64,000 bases of DNA from VRUE01 sp035318745 (GCA_035318745.1 DATHEA010000039.1:50110-114109); one strand, 5' to 3'. Numbered from the stretch's first letter, positions 24,891 to 34,068 are shown. Notes: generated by a model not told the origin, from the sequence alone. A program made the numbers and translations.

Positions 24891-24962
24891 TGCGCCCTGG
24901 TGTAATTGGCAACACGCCAGCCTCTGGAGCTGGATTTCGGGGTTCGAGTCCCTGGGGCGCAG
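24891..24962 (+). tRNA. tRNA-Gln (anticodon CTG)
   Basis: A complete cloverleaf can be folded: acceptor TGCGCCC/GGGCGCA, D stem GTGT/ACAC, anticodon stem CCAGC/GCTGG around the loop CTCTGGA (anticodon CTG at positions 34-36), and T arm with loop TTCGAGT. The discriminator is G and no 3' CCA is encoded. It lies between the FAD reductase and a lipoprotein gene. Confidence 0.95.
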
Positions 24963-25001
24963 TTCGCGAAAGTTCCTGCAAAGCCCGTCTAGTCGCTCTG
25001 C

Positions 25002-25007
25002 TACCTT
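25002..25007 (+). promoter_or_regulatory. Probable -10 box of lipoprotein gene
   Basis: TACCTT ends 7 nt before the ATG at 25015; no Shine-Dalgarno sequence is visible. Confidence 0.4.
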
Positions 25008-25014
25008 CGCGGCG

Positions 25015-25731
25015 ATGGGGACCCGAAGGCGCCTTCTCGCGATCCTGCCTCTCGCCGCTCTCGCAATCGCCGGTTGCGGCGGTGGCGGCGGTGGCGGCTC
25101 GACGGCGGCCCCGGTCGAAACGACCGAAGCGACGACGGCGCTGAGCAAGGAAGAGCTGATCACCCAGGGCGACGCGATCTGCGCCGAGGTGAACGCCGCG
25201 GTCGGCACCGTCGGCTCGACCAGCTCCGGCGCCGCCGGGCAGGCGGCTCAGGTCGCCGGTCTCTACAGCGGCATGGTCGAAAGGCTGAAGGACCTGGGCG
25301 CGCCCAGCGACGAAAGCACCGGCTACCCCGAATTCATCTCCTCCGCCGAAGCGCTCGCCCAGGCCGAGGACAACGTCAAGCTGGCTTCCGAACGAGAAGA
25401 AGAAGGGGAAGCACTGAGCGAAGCCGAAACGGAAGCCTCCACGGCGCTCACCTCGTTCCAATCGTCATCGTCGTCCTTCGGCTTCGAAGACTGCGCCGAA
25501 GCTCCGGCGGCGCCGACGCCGAGCGGCTCCGCTGGCGGCGAAGCAGCCGAAGCCGGTGGGGCAGAAGCCGAAGAAGTCGCGCCAGAAGAAGAAGCCGAAG
25601 CTCCGCCCGTCGAAGAAGCTCCGCCGGTCGAAGAAGAAGGCGCCGGCGGGGGTGCCGGGGTGGGCGGTGGGACCGAAGGCGGCGGCGGCAGCTCCGGTGG
25701 CGGAAGCTCCGGCGGCATCGGGCCGGGATAA
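25015..25731 (+). CDS. Lipoprotein with low-complexity acidic tail
   Basis: A 238-residue exported lipoprotein: signal MGTRRRLLAILPLAALAIAG with Cys at 21, then a run of Gly. Residues about 45-165 are helical and resemble the DUF-type alpha-helical domains common in Solirubrobacterales lipoproteins (ITQGDAICAEVNAAV ... VERLKDLGAPSDE). Two Cys (DAICAE and FEDCAEA) could form a disulfide. The last 70 residues are repetitive Glu/Ala/Pro followed by Gly/Ser, probably a wall-spanning spacer. GAA is strongly preferred for Glu in the second half. Function unknown. ATG 25015 chosen because the longer frame from 24844 runs through the tRNA. Confidence 0.8.
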   Translation: MGTRRRLLAILPLAALAIAGCGGGGGGGSTAAPVETTEATTALSKEELITQGDAICAEVNAAVGTVGSTSSGAAGQAAQVAGLYSGMVERLKDLGAPSDESTGYPEFISSAEALAQAEDNVKLASEREEEGEALSEAETEASTALTSFQSSSSSFGFEDCAEAPAAPTPSGSAGGEAAEAGGAEAEEVAPEEEAEAPPVEEAPPVEEEGAGGGAGVGGGTEGGGGSSGGGSSGGIGPG

Positions 25732-25768
25732 GCGGCGGCTGCTCGGCTTCGCCTCCGCGGCCGCCGGA

Positions 25769-27574
25769 TCAGGCAGCCGAGGACTCTTCCCAGTTGCCGT
25801 AAAGGCGCGCGTAGGCGCCGCCGGCTTCGATCAGCTCCTCGTGGATGCCGCTCTCGGCTATGCGCCCGTGTTCGAGCACGACGATCTTGCCGGCCCGGCG
25901 GATGGTCGAGAGGCGGTGGGCGATGACGATCGCCGTGCGGCCGGCCAGCAGGCGCTCCAGGCCTCGCTCGATCGTTTTCTCGGTCCGTACGTCGACGTTC
26001 GAGGTCGCCTCATCGAGGATCAGGATGCGGGGTTCGGCGAGCAGCGCGCGGGCGAAGGCGACGAGTTGGCGCTGGCCCGCCGAGAGCTGAACGCCGCGCT
26101 CCCCGACTTCCGTCTCGATGCCTTTGGGTAGCGCCGCAACGAACTCGGTCGCGCCGACGGCTGCCGCCGCGGCTTCGACCTCCTCCAGGCTTGCTTCCGG
26201 TCGGCCGAAGGCGATGTTCTCGCGCACGCTGCCGGAGAAGAGGAATCCCTCCTGGGGGACGATCCCGAGCTGGCGCCGCAGGGCGTGCTGCTGGACCCCG
26301 CGCAGGTCATGGCCGTCGACCAGCACGCGACCCCTCTGCGGGTCATAGAAGCGCGCCACGAGCTTGGCGAAGGTCGACTTGCCGGCTCCGGTCGTGCCGA
26401 CCAGGGCCAGGGTCTGGCCGGGCGGCACGTGCAGATCGACCTCACGCAGCGCCCACTCGACCCGTTCGCCGCGGTCGTCCCGCTCCAGCGCGTCGTCGGC
26501 GTAGGCGAATGACACTCCCTCCATCTCGATCTCGCCGCGCAGCGTGCCTGGGTCGATGGCGCCCGGTGCATCGACCATGTCGGGCTCGGTGTCGAGCAGC
26601 TCGAAGATCTTGTCGAGTGCCGCCATTCCCTGCTGGTAAGTCGTGTAGAGCTGTGAGAGTTCCTGGATCGGCGAGAAGAAGACCTGCAGGTAGCCGATGA
26701 AGGCGACCATCGTGCCGATCTGGATCGCGTGGTCGATCGCCTGGGTGCCGCCGTAGAGGATGATCGCCGCGGTGCCGGCGGCCGTCAGCACTTCGATCGC
26801 CGGGAAGTAGGAGGCATTGAGGAAGACGGTCCGCATGTTGGCCTCGCGGTTTGCCTCGTTCAGCTCGGTCATTGCCGCGCCGTGGCGCGCCTCCTGGCCG
26901 AAGCTGCGCACGACCCGCACCCCGCTCAGCGTCTCCTGCAGGTAGGCGGTGACGGCGGCGATCCGCTCCCGCGTTTCCCGATAGGCGCCGTGGGAGGCGA
27001 CCCGGAAGACGATGCTGGCGAGGGCGACCAGGGGAAAGGTGAGGAAGGTGACCAGGGCAAGCTTGACGTCGAGCAGGAACATGATCGCGACCACGCCGAT
27101 CAGGGTGAGGACGCTGGAGAAGAGGGTCGTCACACCGCTGGTGAGGAGTTGGTTGAGGGCCTCGATGTCGTTGGTCATGCGGCTGATCAGCACCCCCGGG
27201 CTGCGCCGCGTGAAGAAGCCGATCGACATCGATTGAAGGTGGGCGAAGACGTGCTCGCGCAGGTCTTGGAGCGCGCGGGTGCCGACCCAGCCGACGAGGT
27301 AGGTCTGGGCGTAGGTGGCGACGGCAAAGACGGCGGCGACGCCGAGGAAGGCGATGACGATCGTCGTCAGCGCGGTGGTGTCGCCGGTGACGATGCCGGC
27401 GTCGATCGCCTGTCCGGCAAGGTAGGGAGGGGCGAGGCCGGCGCCGGTGGCAGCCAGGATCGCGATCACGGTCAGCACCACCCGGCCGCGGTAGGGGCGC
27501 AGCAGGCCGGCCATCCAGCGCAGCTTGCGGCCACGCTGGTCCTCGCCACGGACTATCAGCCAAAGCCTCCTCAT
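25769..27574 (-). CDS. ABC exporter half-transporter, subunit B
   Basis: One half of a heterodimeric ABC exporter, 601 residues. Six membrane helices occupy about residues 20-320 (WMAGLLRPYRGRVVLTVIA at the start), and the NBD has Walker A VGTTGAGKST, signature LSAGQRQ, Walker B ILILDEATSNVD with the catalytic Glu, and H-loop AHRLST. Start ATG 27574 overlaps the partner's stop by 4 nt. The partner NBD has an altered Walker B, so this subunit supplies the intact catalytic Glu. Substrate unknown; related exporters move drugs, lipids or peptides. Confidence 0.93.
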   Translation of the reverse strand: MRRLWLIVRGEDQRGRKLRWMAGLLRPYRGRVVLTVIAILAATGAGLAPPYLAGQAIDAGIVTGDTTALTTIVIAFLGVAAVFAVATYAQTYLVGWVGTRALQDLREHVFAHLQSMSIGFFTRRSPGVLISRMTNDIEALNQLLTSGVTTLFSSVLTLIGVVAIMFLLDVKLALVTFLTFPLVALASIVFRVASHGAYRETRERIAAVTAYLQETLSGVRVVRSFGQEARHGAAMTELNEANREANMRTVFLNASYFPAIEVLTAAGTAAIILYGGTQAIDHAIQIGTMVAFIGYLQVFFSPIQELSQLYTTYQQGMAALDKIFELLDTEPDMVDAPGAIDPGTLRGEIEMEGVSFAYADDALERDDRGERVEWALREVDLHVPPGQTLALVGTTGAGKSTFAKLVARFYDPQRGRVLVDGHDLRGVQQHALRRQLGIVPQEGFLFSGSVRENIAFGRPEASLEEVEAAAAAVGATEFVAALPKGIETEVGERGVQLSAGQRQLVAFARALLAEPRILILDEATSNVDVRTEKTIERGLERLLAGRTAIVIAHRLSTIRRAGKIVVLEHGRIAESGIHEELIEAGGAYARLYGNWEESSAA

Positions 27575-29340
27575 AGCCTTGCCACCTCCTCGCGCTGCTC
27601 GAGGTCGCGCTGCAGGAAGACCGAGTCGGCGAGTCCATGCTCGGCGATCTCGCGGTAGAAGCCACAGCCCTCGAGCAGCTCCTCGTGGGTGCCCCGATCG
27701 ACGATGCGGCCTCCGTCCATGACCACCACCTCGTCGGCGAGCGAGACGGTCGAGAGGCGGTGGGCGATGACGAAGGTCGTGCGCCCGGCCATCGCCTCGC
27801 CGAGTCCGGTCTTGATCGCCGCCTCGGTCGTCGCGTCGACGGAAGAGGTGGCGTCGTCGAGGATCAGGATGCGCGGGTCGGCGAGCAGGGCGCGGGCGAT
27901 CGCGACGCGCTGGCGCTGGCCGCCTGAGAGAGTCATCCCGCGCTCGCCGACGAGGGTGTCGTAGCCGGCCGGCAGGTCGCGGATGAACCCGTCCCCCTGG
28001 GCGCGCCGTGCCGCCACTTCGACCTCCGCGCGGCTCGCCTGCGGCCGCGCGTAGGCGATGTTCTCGGCGATGCTGGCGGTGAAGAGGAAGCTGTCGTCGC
28101 CGACGAAAGCAACCTGAGAGCGCAGCGAGGCCAGGTCGACCGAGCGCACGTCGGCGCCGTCGATCCCGACCGAGCCATCGCTCGGGTCATAGAGACGGGC
28201 GATCAGCGCCACCAGGCTCGTCTTGCCCGAGCCCGAGGGGCCGACCAGAGCCACGGTGCGTCCCTCCTCGATCTCCAGGTCGATATCGGTCAGCGCGGGT
28301 GCGGCGCCGTCGTAGCGCAGGGTCACGCCGCGCATCTCCACCCGCCCGCCACCCGCCGGCAGCGGTGGTGCGTCTGGTGGGCTCTCGATCTGCGGCTCGC
28401 GGTCGAGGATCTCGAATAGACGGTTGCCGGAGGCGATCGCGCGCTGTGCCATCCCCAGCGTCATCCCCAGCATTCGCATCGGCCCCGCCAGCATCGCTAC
28501 GTAGGTGTAGAAGGCGGTGAAGTCGCCGAGGCTGAGGTTGCCGGCGATCACCTGGCGGCCACCGATCAGCAGCACGAGAGCGATGCCGAGCTGTGGCAGA
28601 AAGCCGAGCAGGGGGGAGTAGAAGGCCTGCAGGCGGGTGGAGTAGATGCTCTGGTCGAAGACGCGGGACACGGCTCGGCGAAAGCGGTGCAGCTGGTGCT
28701 CCTCGCGGGCAAAGGCCTTGACGATGCGGATCCCCGAGACGTTCTCCTCGGCTTCGGCGGTCAGCTCGGCAATTCGCTGCTGCACCTCCTGTACTGCCGG
28801 GCGGGAGACGCGGTTGTAGCGAGAGGCGGCGTAGACGACGAAGGGCGCCGGCGCCAGGGCGATCAGCGCCAGCCAGGGCTCGAGGACGAACATCACGGCG
28901 CTGGCCAGCACGATCGTGAGCAGGTTCTGGGTGATGAAGATCAGGCCGTAACCGAGGAAGAAGCGGATCGACTGCAGGTCGACGGTCGCCCGCGACATCA
29001 GCTGCCCGGTCTGCTGGCTGTCGAAGAAGCCCAGCTCGAGTCGCTGCAGGTGAGCGTAGAAGCGCTGCCGCAGGTCGAACTCGACCGCGAGAGAGACCTT
29101 GCCGGCGACCACCCGCCGCACCATCGTCAGCCCGAGGCGCAGGATGCCGGCGACGACGATCGCGATCGCCAGCGGCAGCAGGTCCGGCTTGTCGCCGTTC
29201 TCGATCGCGTTGACCGCACGGCCGATCAGCCATGGAATCAGCACGGTCATCCCCATCGCCAGCCAGGCAAAGACGAGCGAACCCCAAAGCTGGCGACGAT
29301 AAGGCCGCAGAAAGCCCATCAGACGGCGATAAGTCCGCAT
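27571..29340 (-). CDS. ABC exporter half-transporter, subunit A (degenerate Walker B)
   Basis: First half of the heterodimeric exporter, 589 residues from the ATG at 29340. Six membrane helices then an NBD with Walker A VGPSGSGKTSL, signature LSGGQRQR, Walker B ILILDDATSSVD and H-loop AHRLSTV. The residue after the Walker B Asp is Asp and not the usual catalytic Glu, a hallmark of asymmetric heterodimers such as TM287/288. I prefer ATG 29340 over GTG 29355 because TATAGT sits exactly 6 nt upstream of the ATG and overlaps the longer version. Same operon as subunit B. Confidence 0.92.
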   Translation of the reverse strand: MRTYRRLMGFLRPYRRQLWGSLVFAWLAMGMTVLIPWLIGRAVNAIENGDKPDLLPLAIAIVVAGILRLGLTMVRRVVAGKVSLAVEFDLRQRFYAHLQRLELGFFDSQQTGQLMSRATVDLQSIRFFLGYGLIFITQNLLTIVLASAVMFVLEPWLALIALAPAPFVVYAASRYNRVSRPAVQEVQQRIAELTAEAEENVSGIRIVKAFAREEHQLHRFRRAVSRVFDQSIYSTRLQAFYSPLLGFLPQLGIALVLLIGGRQVIAGNLSLGDFTAFYTYVAMLAGPMRMLGMTLGMAQRAIASGNRLFEILDREPQIESPPDAPPLPAGGGRVEMRGVTLRYDGAAPALTDIDLEIEEGRTVALVGPSGSGKTSLVALIARLYDPSDGSVGIDGADVRSVDLASLRSQVAFVGDDSFLFTASIAENIAYARPQASRAEVEVAARRAQGDGFIRDLPAGYDTLVGERGMTLSGGQRQRVAIARALLADPRILILDDATSSVDATTEAAIKTGLGEAMAGRTTFVIAHRLSTVSLADEVVVMDGGRIVDRGTHEELLEGCGFYREIAEHGLADSVFLQRDLEQREEVARL

Positions 29341-29346
29341 CAAGCC

Positions 29347-29352
29347 ACTATA
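29347..29352 (-). promoter_or_regulatory. -10 box of ABC exporter operon
   Basis: On the minus strand TATAGT ends 6 nt before the ATG at 29340, a strong -10 in leaderless position. Confidence 0.5.
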
Positions 29353-29379
29353 CAAAGTGAAGTAAAGGCTCCAGGTGGT

Positions 29380-29427
29380 ACGTGCCTCAAGTTAGGGACC
29401 CATATGGGCCTCTCACTTGAGGCACGT
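29380..29427. repeat. 13-bp inverted repeat with nested palindrome
   Basis: Arms ACGTGCCTCAAGT (29380-29392) and ACTTGAGGCACGT (29415-29427) are perfect reverse complements. The 22-nt loop contains the perfect 10-bp palindrome CCCATATGGG at 29399-29408. It starts 2 nt beyond the stop of the minus-strand gene 29430-30050 and lies 28 nt upstream of the ABC operon -10 box. It could be a terminator without a U tract, an operator for the ABC operon, or both. Confidence 0.8.
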
Positions 29428-29429
29428 CG

Positions 29430-30050
29430 TCAGTCGAAGGCGGCGGCCTTGGCGCTGGAGACCTTGCCGGCAGCGCACTTCGGGCCGTGGCCCGGGCGGG
29501 GCAAGATCTGGAAGTTGGTGACGGCGTGGTAGGGCGTCGTCGCCCCGTTGTTGCGGGCGAGGGTGACAACCAGGCGGTAGAAGCCCGCCCGCAGGTCGTG
29601 GTAGTAGATCTCGGGCCGGGTCGCCGGCGAGTAGCTGCCGCTGGCGCCGATCCGCTCGGCGAGAACTCCGTTGGGACCGGAGTACTGGGGGAAGTCGAAA
29701 GAGGCGCCGACCAGCCTGCCGCGTCCAAGCGGGCTTTCCTCGGCACGTTTGAGTTTGACCGGGTCGACGCAATCGGGCACGCGGTTGAGGGCGAAGCGGA
29801 TGCTTCCCTCGCCCAGCTGAGGTTCGCCGCCGAAGCGCTGCGGCGCCAGGGTGAAGTTCTGGACCCTGGCCTTGACGACGACCGCCCGGTTGGTCTGCCG
29901 GGCGCCGTTGCGGGGAGAGACGATCGCGACACTCGGTTCGCTTGCCAGAGGCGGACGTTCGCTCCCGTCGCTCCCACCCGCCAGGGCGAGCACCAGGGCA
30001 GCCGCGGCGGCGACCGCGATGACGGCGAGGATGGCGATTGCGGCGCGCAT
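29430..30050 (-). CDS. Membrane-anchored extracytoplasmic protein, unknown function
   Basis: A 206-residue protein with an N-terminal membrane segment (AIAILAVIAVAAAAALVLALA) and an exported domain. That domain (SVAIVSPRNGARQ ... VVVKARVQNFTLAPQRFGG ... GSIRFALNRVPDCVDPVKL ... YYHDLRAGFYRLVVTLARNNG) looks like an immunoglobulin-like beta sandwich with two Cys (PDCVDP and GPKCAAG). No catalytic motif is seen. On the minus strand TAACCT lies 10 nt before the ATG. It precedes the ABC exporter genes in the same direction but is separated from them by the inverted repeat. Confidence 0.75.
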   Translation of the reverse strand: MRAAIAILAVIAVAAAAALVLALAGGSDGSERPPLASEPSVAIVSPRNGARQTNRAVVVKARVQNFTLAPQRFGGEPQLGEGSIRFALNRVPDCVDPVKLKRAEESPLGRGRLVGASFDFPQYSGPNGVLAERIGASGSYSPATRPEIYYHDLRAGFYRLVVTLARNNGATTPYHAVTNFQILPRPGHGPKCAAGKVSSAKAAAFD

Positions 30051-30109
30051 CGGGCTCGGAAGGTTACGTGCCGGCAGCCTGTCGCGATGGGCGCAGCGGG
30101 GCCGATCCC

Positions 30110-30115
30110 TAAGTT
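30110..30115 (+). promoter_or_regulatory. Probable -10 box of GH92 gene
   Basis: TAAGTT ends 6 nt before the ATG at 30122, with no Shine-Dalgarno. Confidence 0.4.
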
Positions 30116-30121
30116 GTCTGG

Positions 30122-32587
30122 ATGCTGCGTGCGGTTGCCATCACGCTGGGGGCGCTGCTCGCGCTCGCTCTGGCCCCTGCGGCCGTGTCAGCAGTCGGGC
30201 CGAGCGACGCGGTCAGCGTCTTCGCCGGCACCGAGCCGGGCGGCGGCGCTTTCGGCGGCGGGCACAACTTTCCCGGAGCCACCGTGCCCTTCGGGATGGT
30301 GCAGTGGGGCCCCGACACCGTTCCCGCCGAACGCCATTCCGGCGGTTACGACTATCGCGACAGCCACCTTCGCGGCTTCAGCCTCACCCACCTCAGCGGC
30401 GCCGGGTGCGCCCTCTACGGTGACTTCCCATTTCTGCCGACGACCGAGCCGGTTCGTGCCTCGCCGGCCGCGGCGGGTGCCGCTGGGCTCAAGGGGCGCT
30501 TCCAGCCGGGCTTCTCCCATGCCCACGAGCGCGCCCGGCCGGGCTTCTACTCGGTCCACCTCAATCCGGTAGGCGGCGGCGCGATCGATACGGCGCTGAC
30601 TGCCACCACCCGCACTGGGATGGCTCGTTTCTCCTTTCCTCGCTCACCCCACGCGAGCGTCCTGATCGACGCCGGTGGCAGCGCCAAAGCCGACGACCTC
30701 GCCGAAGTGCAGGTCGATCCCGCCCGCCGTGAAATCTCAGGGTCCGCGTCGAGCGGTTATTTCTGCGCCCAGCGACCTCGCTACCGGATCTACTTTGCCG
30801 CGGCTTTCGATCGCCCTTTCGGGGCCTACGGCACCTGGAGGCGACAGAAGCTGGCACCTGGGTCCACCGGTACCGTCGACCAGAGGCAACCTTCGAACGT
30901 CGCGGCCAATACGACTCAGGCCGGCGCATACGCCAGCTTCGACACTCGTCGCAACCGCACCGTCGCCGTCCGAGTCGGGGTCTCCTTCGTCAGCGTCGCC
31001 GGAGCGCGAGCCAACCTTGTCGCCGAGAACCGGAGCGCGTCGTTCGGCACTGTCGAGGCCCGCGCAGAGGCCGACTGGGACCGCGCTCTGTCCTCGATCA
31101 GGATCGGTGGCGGCGCGACGGGCGACGTCGAAACCTTCTACACGGCGCTCTACCACGCGCTTCTCGCTCCCCGCACCTTCAGCGACGCCGATGGCCGCTA
31201 CATCGGCATGGACGGCGCCGTGCATCGCGCCGAGGGGCGCATCCAGTACGCGGATTTCTCCGGCTGGGATATCTACCGCACGCAGATCCCGCTGCTGGCA
31301 ATGCTGATGCCGCGCCGCGCCAGCGACATCGTCGCCTCGATGCTGGCCGACGCCAGGGAGAGCGGCTGCCTGCCGCGCTGGTCCTACGCCAACGGGCAGA
31401 GCATGACGATGGTGGGCGATCCGGCCGACCCGATCGTCGCCTCGGCCGCCGCCTTCGGCGCCCGGCGCTTCGATGCCGGGGCCGCCCTGGAAGCAATGCT
31501 GAAGGGCGCCAACGAAGACTGCCGTAATGCCGACGGCAGCTACGTCCAGCGACAGGGCCTCGATCGGTACAGAGCGCTGGGCTACGTTCCCTTCGACCTC
31601 GATGCAAGGCGGCGCAACGCGAACTCGCTGTACGGGGATCCGGAAGCCGTCTGGGCCTCGGCGGCCACCACCCTCGAGTACGCGATCGACGACTTCTCGA
31701 TCGCCCAGTTCGCTGCACGCTCCCTCGGCGAGCGGGTCACGTATCGCGCCTTCATGTTGCGTTCAGGGAACTGGCGCAATCTGCTCAACCCGCTCAGCGG
31801 CCAGATCGAGCCCCGCTTCGAAGATGGGACCTTCGCCCCTCACTACGACAACCTCCATGGCGCCGGCTTTGCCGAGGGCGACTCCGCCCAGTACACCTGG
31901 CTGGTTCCGCAGAACCCCGCGGGCCTCTTCGCCGCGATCGGCGGCCGCTCCACCGCCGTGACCAGGCTCGACCGCTTTCTGCGGACCTTGAACGGAGGTC
32001 CAGGCGCCACGCACGCCGATCATGCGCTGCTCGGCAACGAGCCCAATCTGAACGTCCCCTGGCTGTATGACTGGGCAGGAGAGCCCTACAAGACCCAGGC
32101 CGGGGTGCGGCGGGCGCTGCGGCTCTACGGCACCGCGCCGGATGGCTATCCCGGCAACGACGACCTCGGCACGCTCTCGTCCTGGTACGTGCTCGGGGCG
32201 CTCGGCCTCTACCCGGAGGTTCCCGGCACCGATGTGCTGGCGATCGGCAGCCCGCTCTTCGGGCGGGCGACCGTGCGTCTGGCCGGCGGCCGCAAGCTGC
32301 GAATCCTCGCGTCTGCATATCGACGCTCGAGCCACCGCGGTAGTCCGCGCGGAAAGCCCCGCCTCGTCCCCCTCGCTCTGTCCCGCGCCCCATATATTCA
32401 GTCGATGCGCTTCAACGGCCACTCCTACGAGCGGCCCTGGACCACGTTCTGCGCGCTGGTGCGAGGTGCGACGCTCACCTATCGCCTTGGCGCCCGGCCC
32501 GTCCGCGCTTGGGGCGCTTCCCCTGCCGTGCGACCACCTTCCTTTGGTCCCGGGCGGCCGATGCCACCGAACCGCTGCGCCCCTTGA
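30122..32587 (+). CDS. Secreted GH92 family alpha-mannosidase
   Basis: Predicted Ca2+-dependent exo-alpha-mannosidase acting outside the cell. The 821-residue protein has a signal peptide (cleavage near VSA-VGPSDA), the N-terminal beta-sandwich (VFAGTEPGGGAFGGGHNFPG, FGMVQWGPDT, GFSLTHLSGAGC) and the (alpha/alpha)6 barrel with YTALYHALLAPRTFSDADG, FSGWDIYRTQIPLLAMLMP, YVPFDLD and NDDLGTLSSWYVLGALG near residue 680, all GH92 signatures. Length is typical. The last residues run Arg/Pro-rich. The TTGA overlap with the next gene suggests translational coupling to a membrane glycosyltransferase, so this may be a glycan-remodelling unit. Confidence 0.9.
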   Translation: MLRAVAITLGALLALALAPAAVSAVGPSDAVSVFAGTEPGGGAFGGGHNFPGATVPFGMVQWGPDTVPAERHSGGYDYRDSHLRGFSLTHLSGAGCALYGDFPFLPTTEPVRASPAAAGAAGLKGRFQPGFSHAHERARPGFYSVHLNPVGGGAIDTALTATTRTGMARFSFPRSPHASVLIDAGGSAKADDLAEVQVDPARREISGSASSGYFCAQRPRYRIYFAAAFDRPFGAYGTWRRQKLAPGSTGTVDQRQPSNVAANTTQAGAYASFDTRRNRTVAVRVGVSFVSVAGARANLVAENRSASFGTVEARAEADWDRALSSIRIGGGATGDVETFYTALYHALLAPRTFSDADGRYIGMDGAVHRAEGRIQYADFSGWDIYRTQIPLLAMLMPRRASDIVASMLADARESGCLPRWSYANGQSMTMVGDPADPIVASAAAFGARRFDAGAALEAMLKGANEDCRNADGSYVQRQGLDRYRALGYVPFDLDARRRNANSLYGDPEAVWASAATTLEYAIDDFSIAQFAARSLGERVTYRAFMLRSGNWRNLLNPLSGQIEPRFEDGTFAPHYDNLHGAGFAEGDSAQYTWLVPQNPAGLFAAIGGRSTAVTRLDRFLRTLNGGPGATHADHALLGNEPNLNVPWLYDWAGEPYKTQAGVRRALRLYGTAPDGYPGNDDLGTLSSWYVLGALGLYPEVPGTDVLAIGSPLFGRATVRLAGGRKLRILASAYRRSSHRGSPRGKPRLVPLALSRAPYIQSMRFNGHSYERPWTTFCALVRGATLTYRLGARPVRAWGASPAVRPPSFGPGRPMPPNRCAP

Positions 32588-34068
32588 CGATCGACCGAGC
32601 GCACTCGACCGTCCTCTGGGCGCTTGCCGGCCTGACCGCGCTGGGGGTGGCTATCCGCTTTGCCAGCCTTGGCGTCCAGAGCTACCACCACGACGAGGTG
32701 ATCACCGCCGCGCGCGTCATCCCCGGCGAATTCGAGCACATGTTGCGCCAGGTGAAGGGGAGCGAGTCCAATCCCCCTCTGTACTACGTGCTCGCCTGGG
32801 CCTGGGCGAAGGCGTTCGGCACGGGGGAGATCGGGCTGCGTTCGCTCTCGGCACTCTTCGGTGCGGCCACGATCCCGATCGCCTATCTGCTCGGCCGCGA
32901 GCTGGCGGGCAACCGAGCGGGGCTGATCGCAGCGGCGGTCGTCGCCGTCAACCCGATGCTGATCTGGTACTCGCAGGAGGCTCGTTCCTACGCGGTGCTG
33001 GTCTTCTTCGGGACGCTGGCGCTGCTGTTCTTCGTGCGGACCCTGCGCAGCGGGCAAGGACGGGACCTGGCGCTCTGGGCGCTGGCGTCGGCATTTGCGC
33101 TGTGCAGTCACTACTTCGCCATCTTCGCGGTGGCGATCGAGGCGGTTTGGCTGTTGGTTGCGCTGAGGTCGAGGTGGCGGTTGGTCTTGCCGGCTGTGGG
33201 CACCGTCGTCGCGGTCGGCCTGGCCCTGTTGCCGCTGATCTCGGCCCAGGTCAACCCGACTCACATCGGCTGGATCGACCACAGTGCGCTGTCCTTGCGC
33301 CTCTTCGAGACCGGGGTCAGCTTCCTCGCGGGGGAGACCGGCCACGTGATCGCCGAGCCCTCTCGCGAGCGCTACGCGCTGATCCCGGCAGTGCTGATCG
33401 GCGTGGCGCTGCTGCTCGTCGCCTTGCGTGGCTTGCCTCGCGAGAGGCGCGGTGCACTGCTGGGTCTGGCTGTGGGGTTGGGCGTCGTACTGCTCGCGTC
33501 TGCTGTGGCACTCGCCGGCAAGGACTACATAGTCGAGCGCAACCTGTTGCCGGCACTGGTACCCCTTGCGACTGTCGTGGCGATCGGGTTTGCCGCCGGC
33601 GGGGCTCGTCGCTTGGGCTTGGTCTGCGCCGCCGTCCTCTGCGTCTACTGGCTTGCGTACGACGTCTACGTCACCCGCACGCCCAATCTGCAGCGCCCGG
33701 ACTTCCGCGACCTCGCCGAGCAGTTGGGACCGCCACTGCGACCGCGCGCGATCGTCACCTGGAAACTCGCCGCCGACCCGATCCGGTTCTATCTCGACGG
33801 CCCCTCGCGGCGCGCCTACCGCGGCGTGCTCCCGGTTCGGGAGATCGACGTGGTCAGCAAGCCAGTCGTGGCGAGAAAGCCGGTAGGGCTGCCACTGGGC
33901 TTCCGTCCGGTCGAACGTCGTAGGCTGGAGCGCCTAACGCTTATCCGCTACGTGTCCCCTCGAATCCAACAAGTTCCCTTCCATGTGCTGCGCGACGCGC
34001 GGACCGGTTTCGGCCGCAATGCCGTCGTCGCCGACGGGCCCAAAGCGGCCCCGTGGAGCGGTAGATGA
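32584..34068 (+). CDS. GT39-like (ArnT/PMT type) membrane glycosyltransferase
   Basis: Polytopic transferase that would use a polyprenyl-phosphate sugar donor. The 494-residue protein has about 10-12 membrane helices and, in the first external loop, the acidic motif SYHHDEVITAAR typical of GT-C enzymes, followed by NPPLYYVLAWAWAKAFG, IPIAYLLGRELAG and NPMLIWYSQEARSYAVLVFF. TTG 32584 is chosen because it overlaps the GH92 stop (TTGA); the longer frame from 32509 would overlap by 79 nt. The C-terminal 130 residues are a soluble extracytoplasmic domain. The stop overlaps the GtrA gene by 4 nt. Confidence 0.86.
   Translation: MTIDRAHSTVLWALAGLTALGVAIRFASLGVQSYHHDEVITAARVIPGEFEHMLRQVKGSESNPPLYYVLAWAWAKAFGTGEIGLRSLSALFGAATIPIAYLLGRELAGNRAGLIAAAVVAVNPMLIWYSQEARSYAVLVFFGTLALLFFVRTLRSGQGRDLALWALASAFALCSHYFAIFAVAIEAVWLLVALRSRWRLVLPAVGTVVAVGLALLPLISAQVNPTHIGWIDHSALSLRLFETGVSFLAGETGHVIAEPSRERYALIPAVLIGVALLLVALRGLPRERRGALLGLAVGLGVVLLASAVALAGKDYIVERNLLPALVPLATVVAIGFAAGGARRLGLVCAAVLCVYWLAYDVYVTRTPNLQRPDFRDLAEQLGPPLRPRAIVTWKLAADPIRFYLDGPSRRAYRGVLPVREIDVVSKPVVARKPVGLPLGFRPVERRRLERLTLIRYVSPRIQQVPFHVLRDARTGFGRNAVVADGPKAAPWSGR

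Noticed and set aside
24844..25014. N-terminal extension of the lipoprotein at 25015
   Set aside because: The extension reads through the tRNA-Gln gene and would bury the lipoprotein signal peptide, so the start at 25015 is used.
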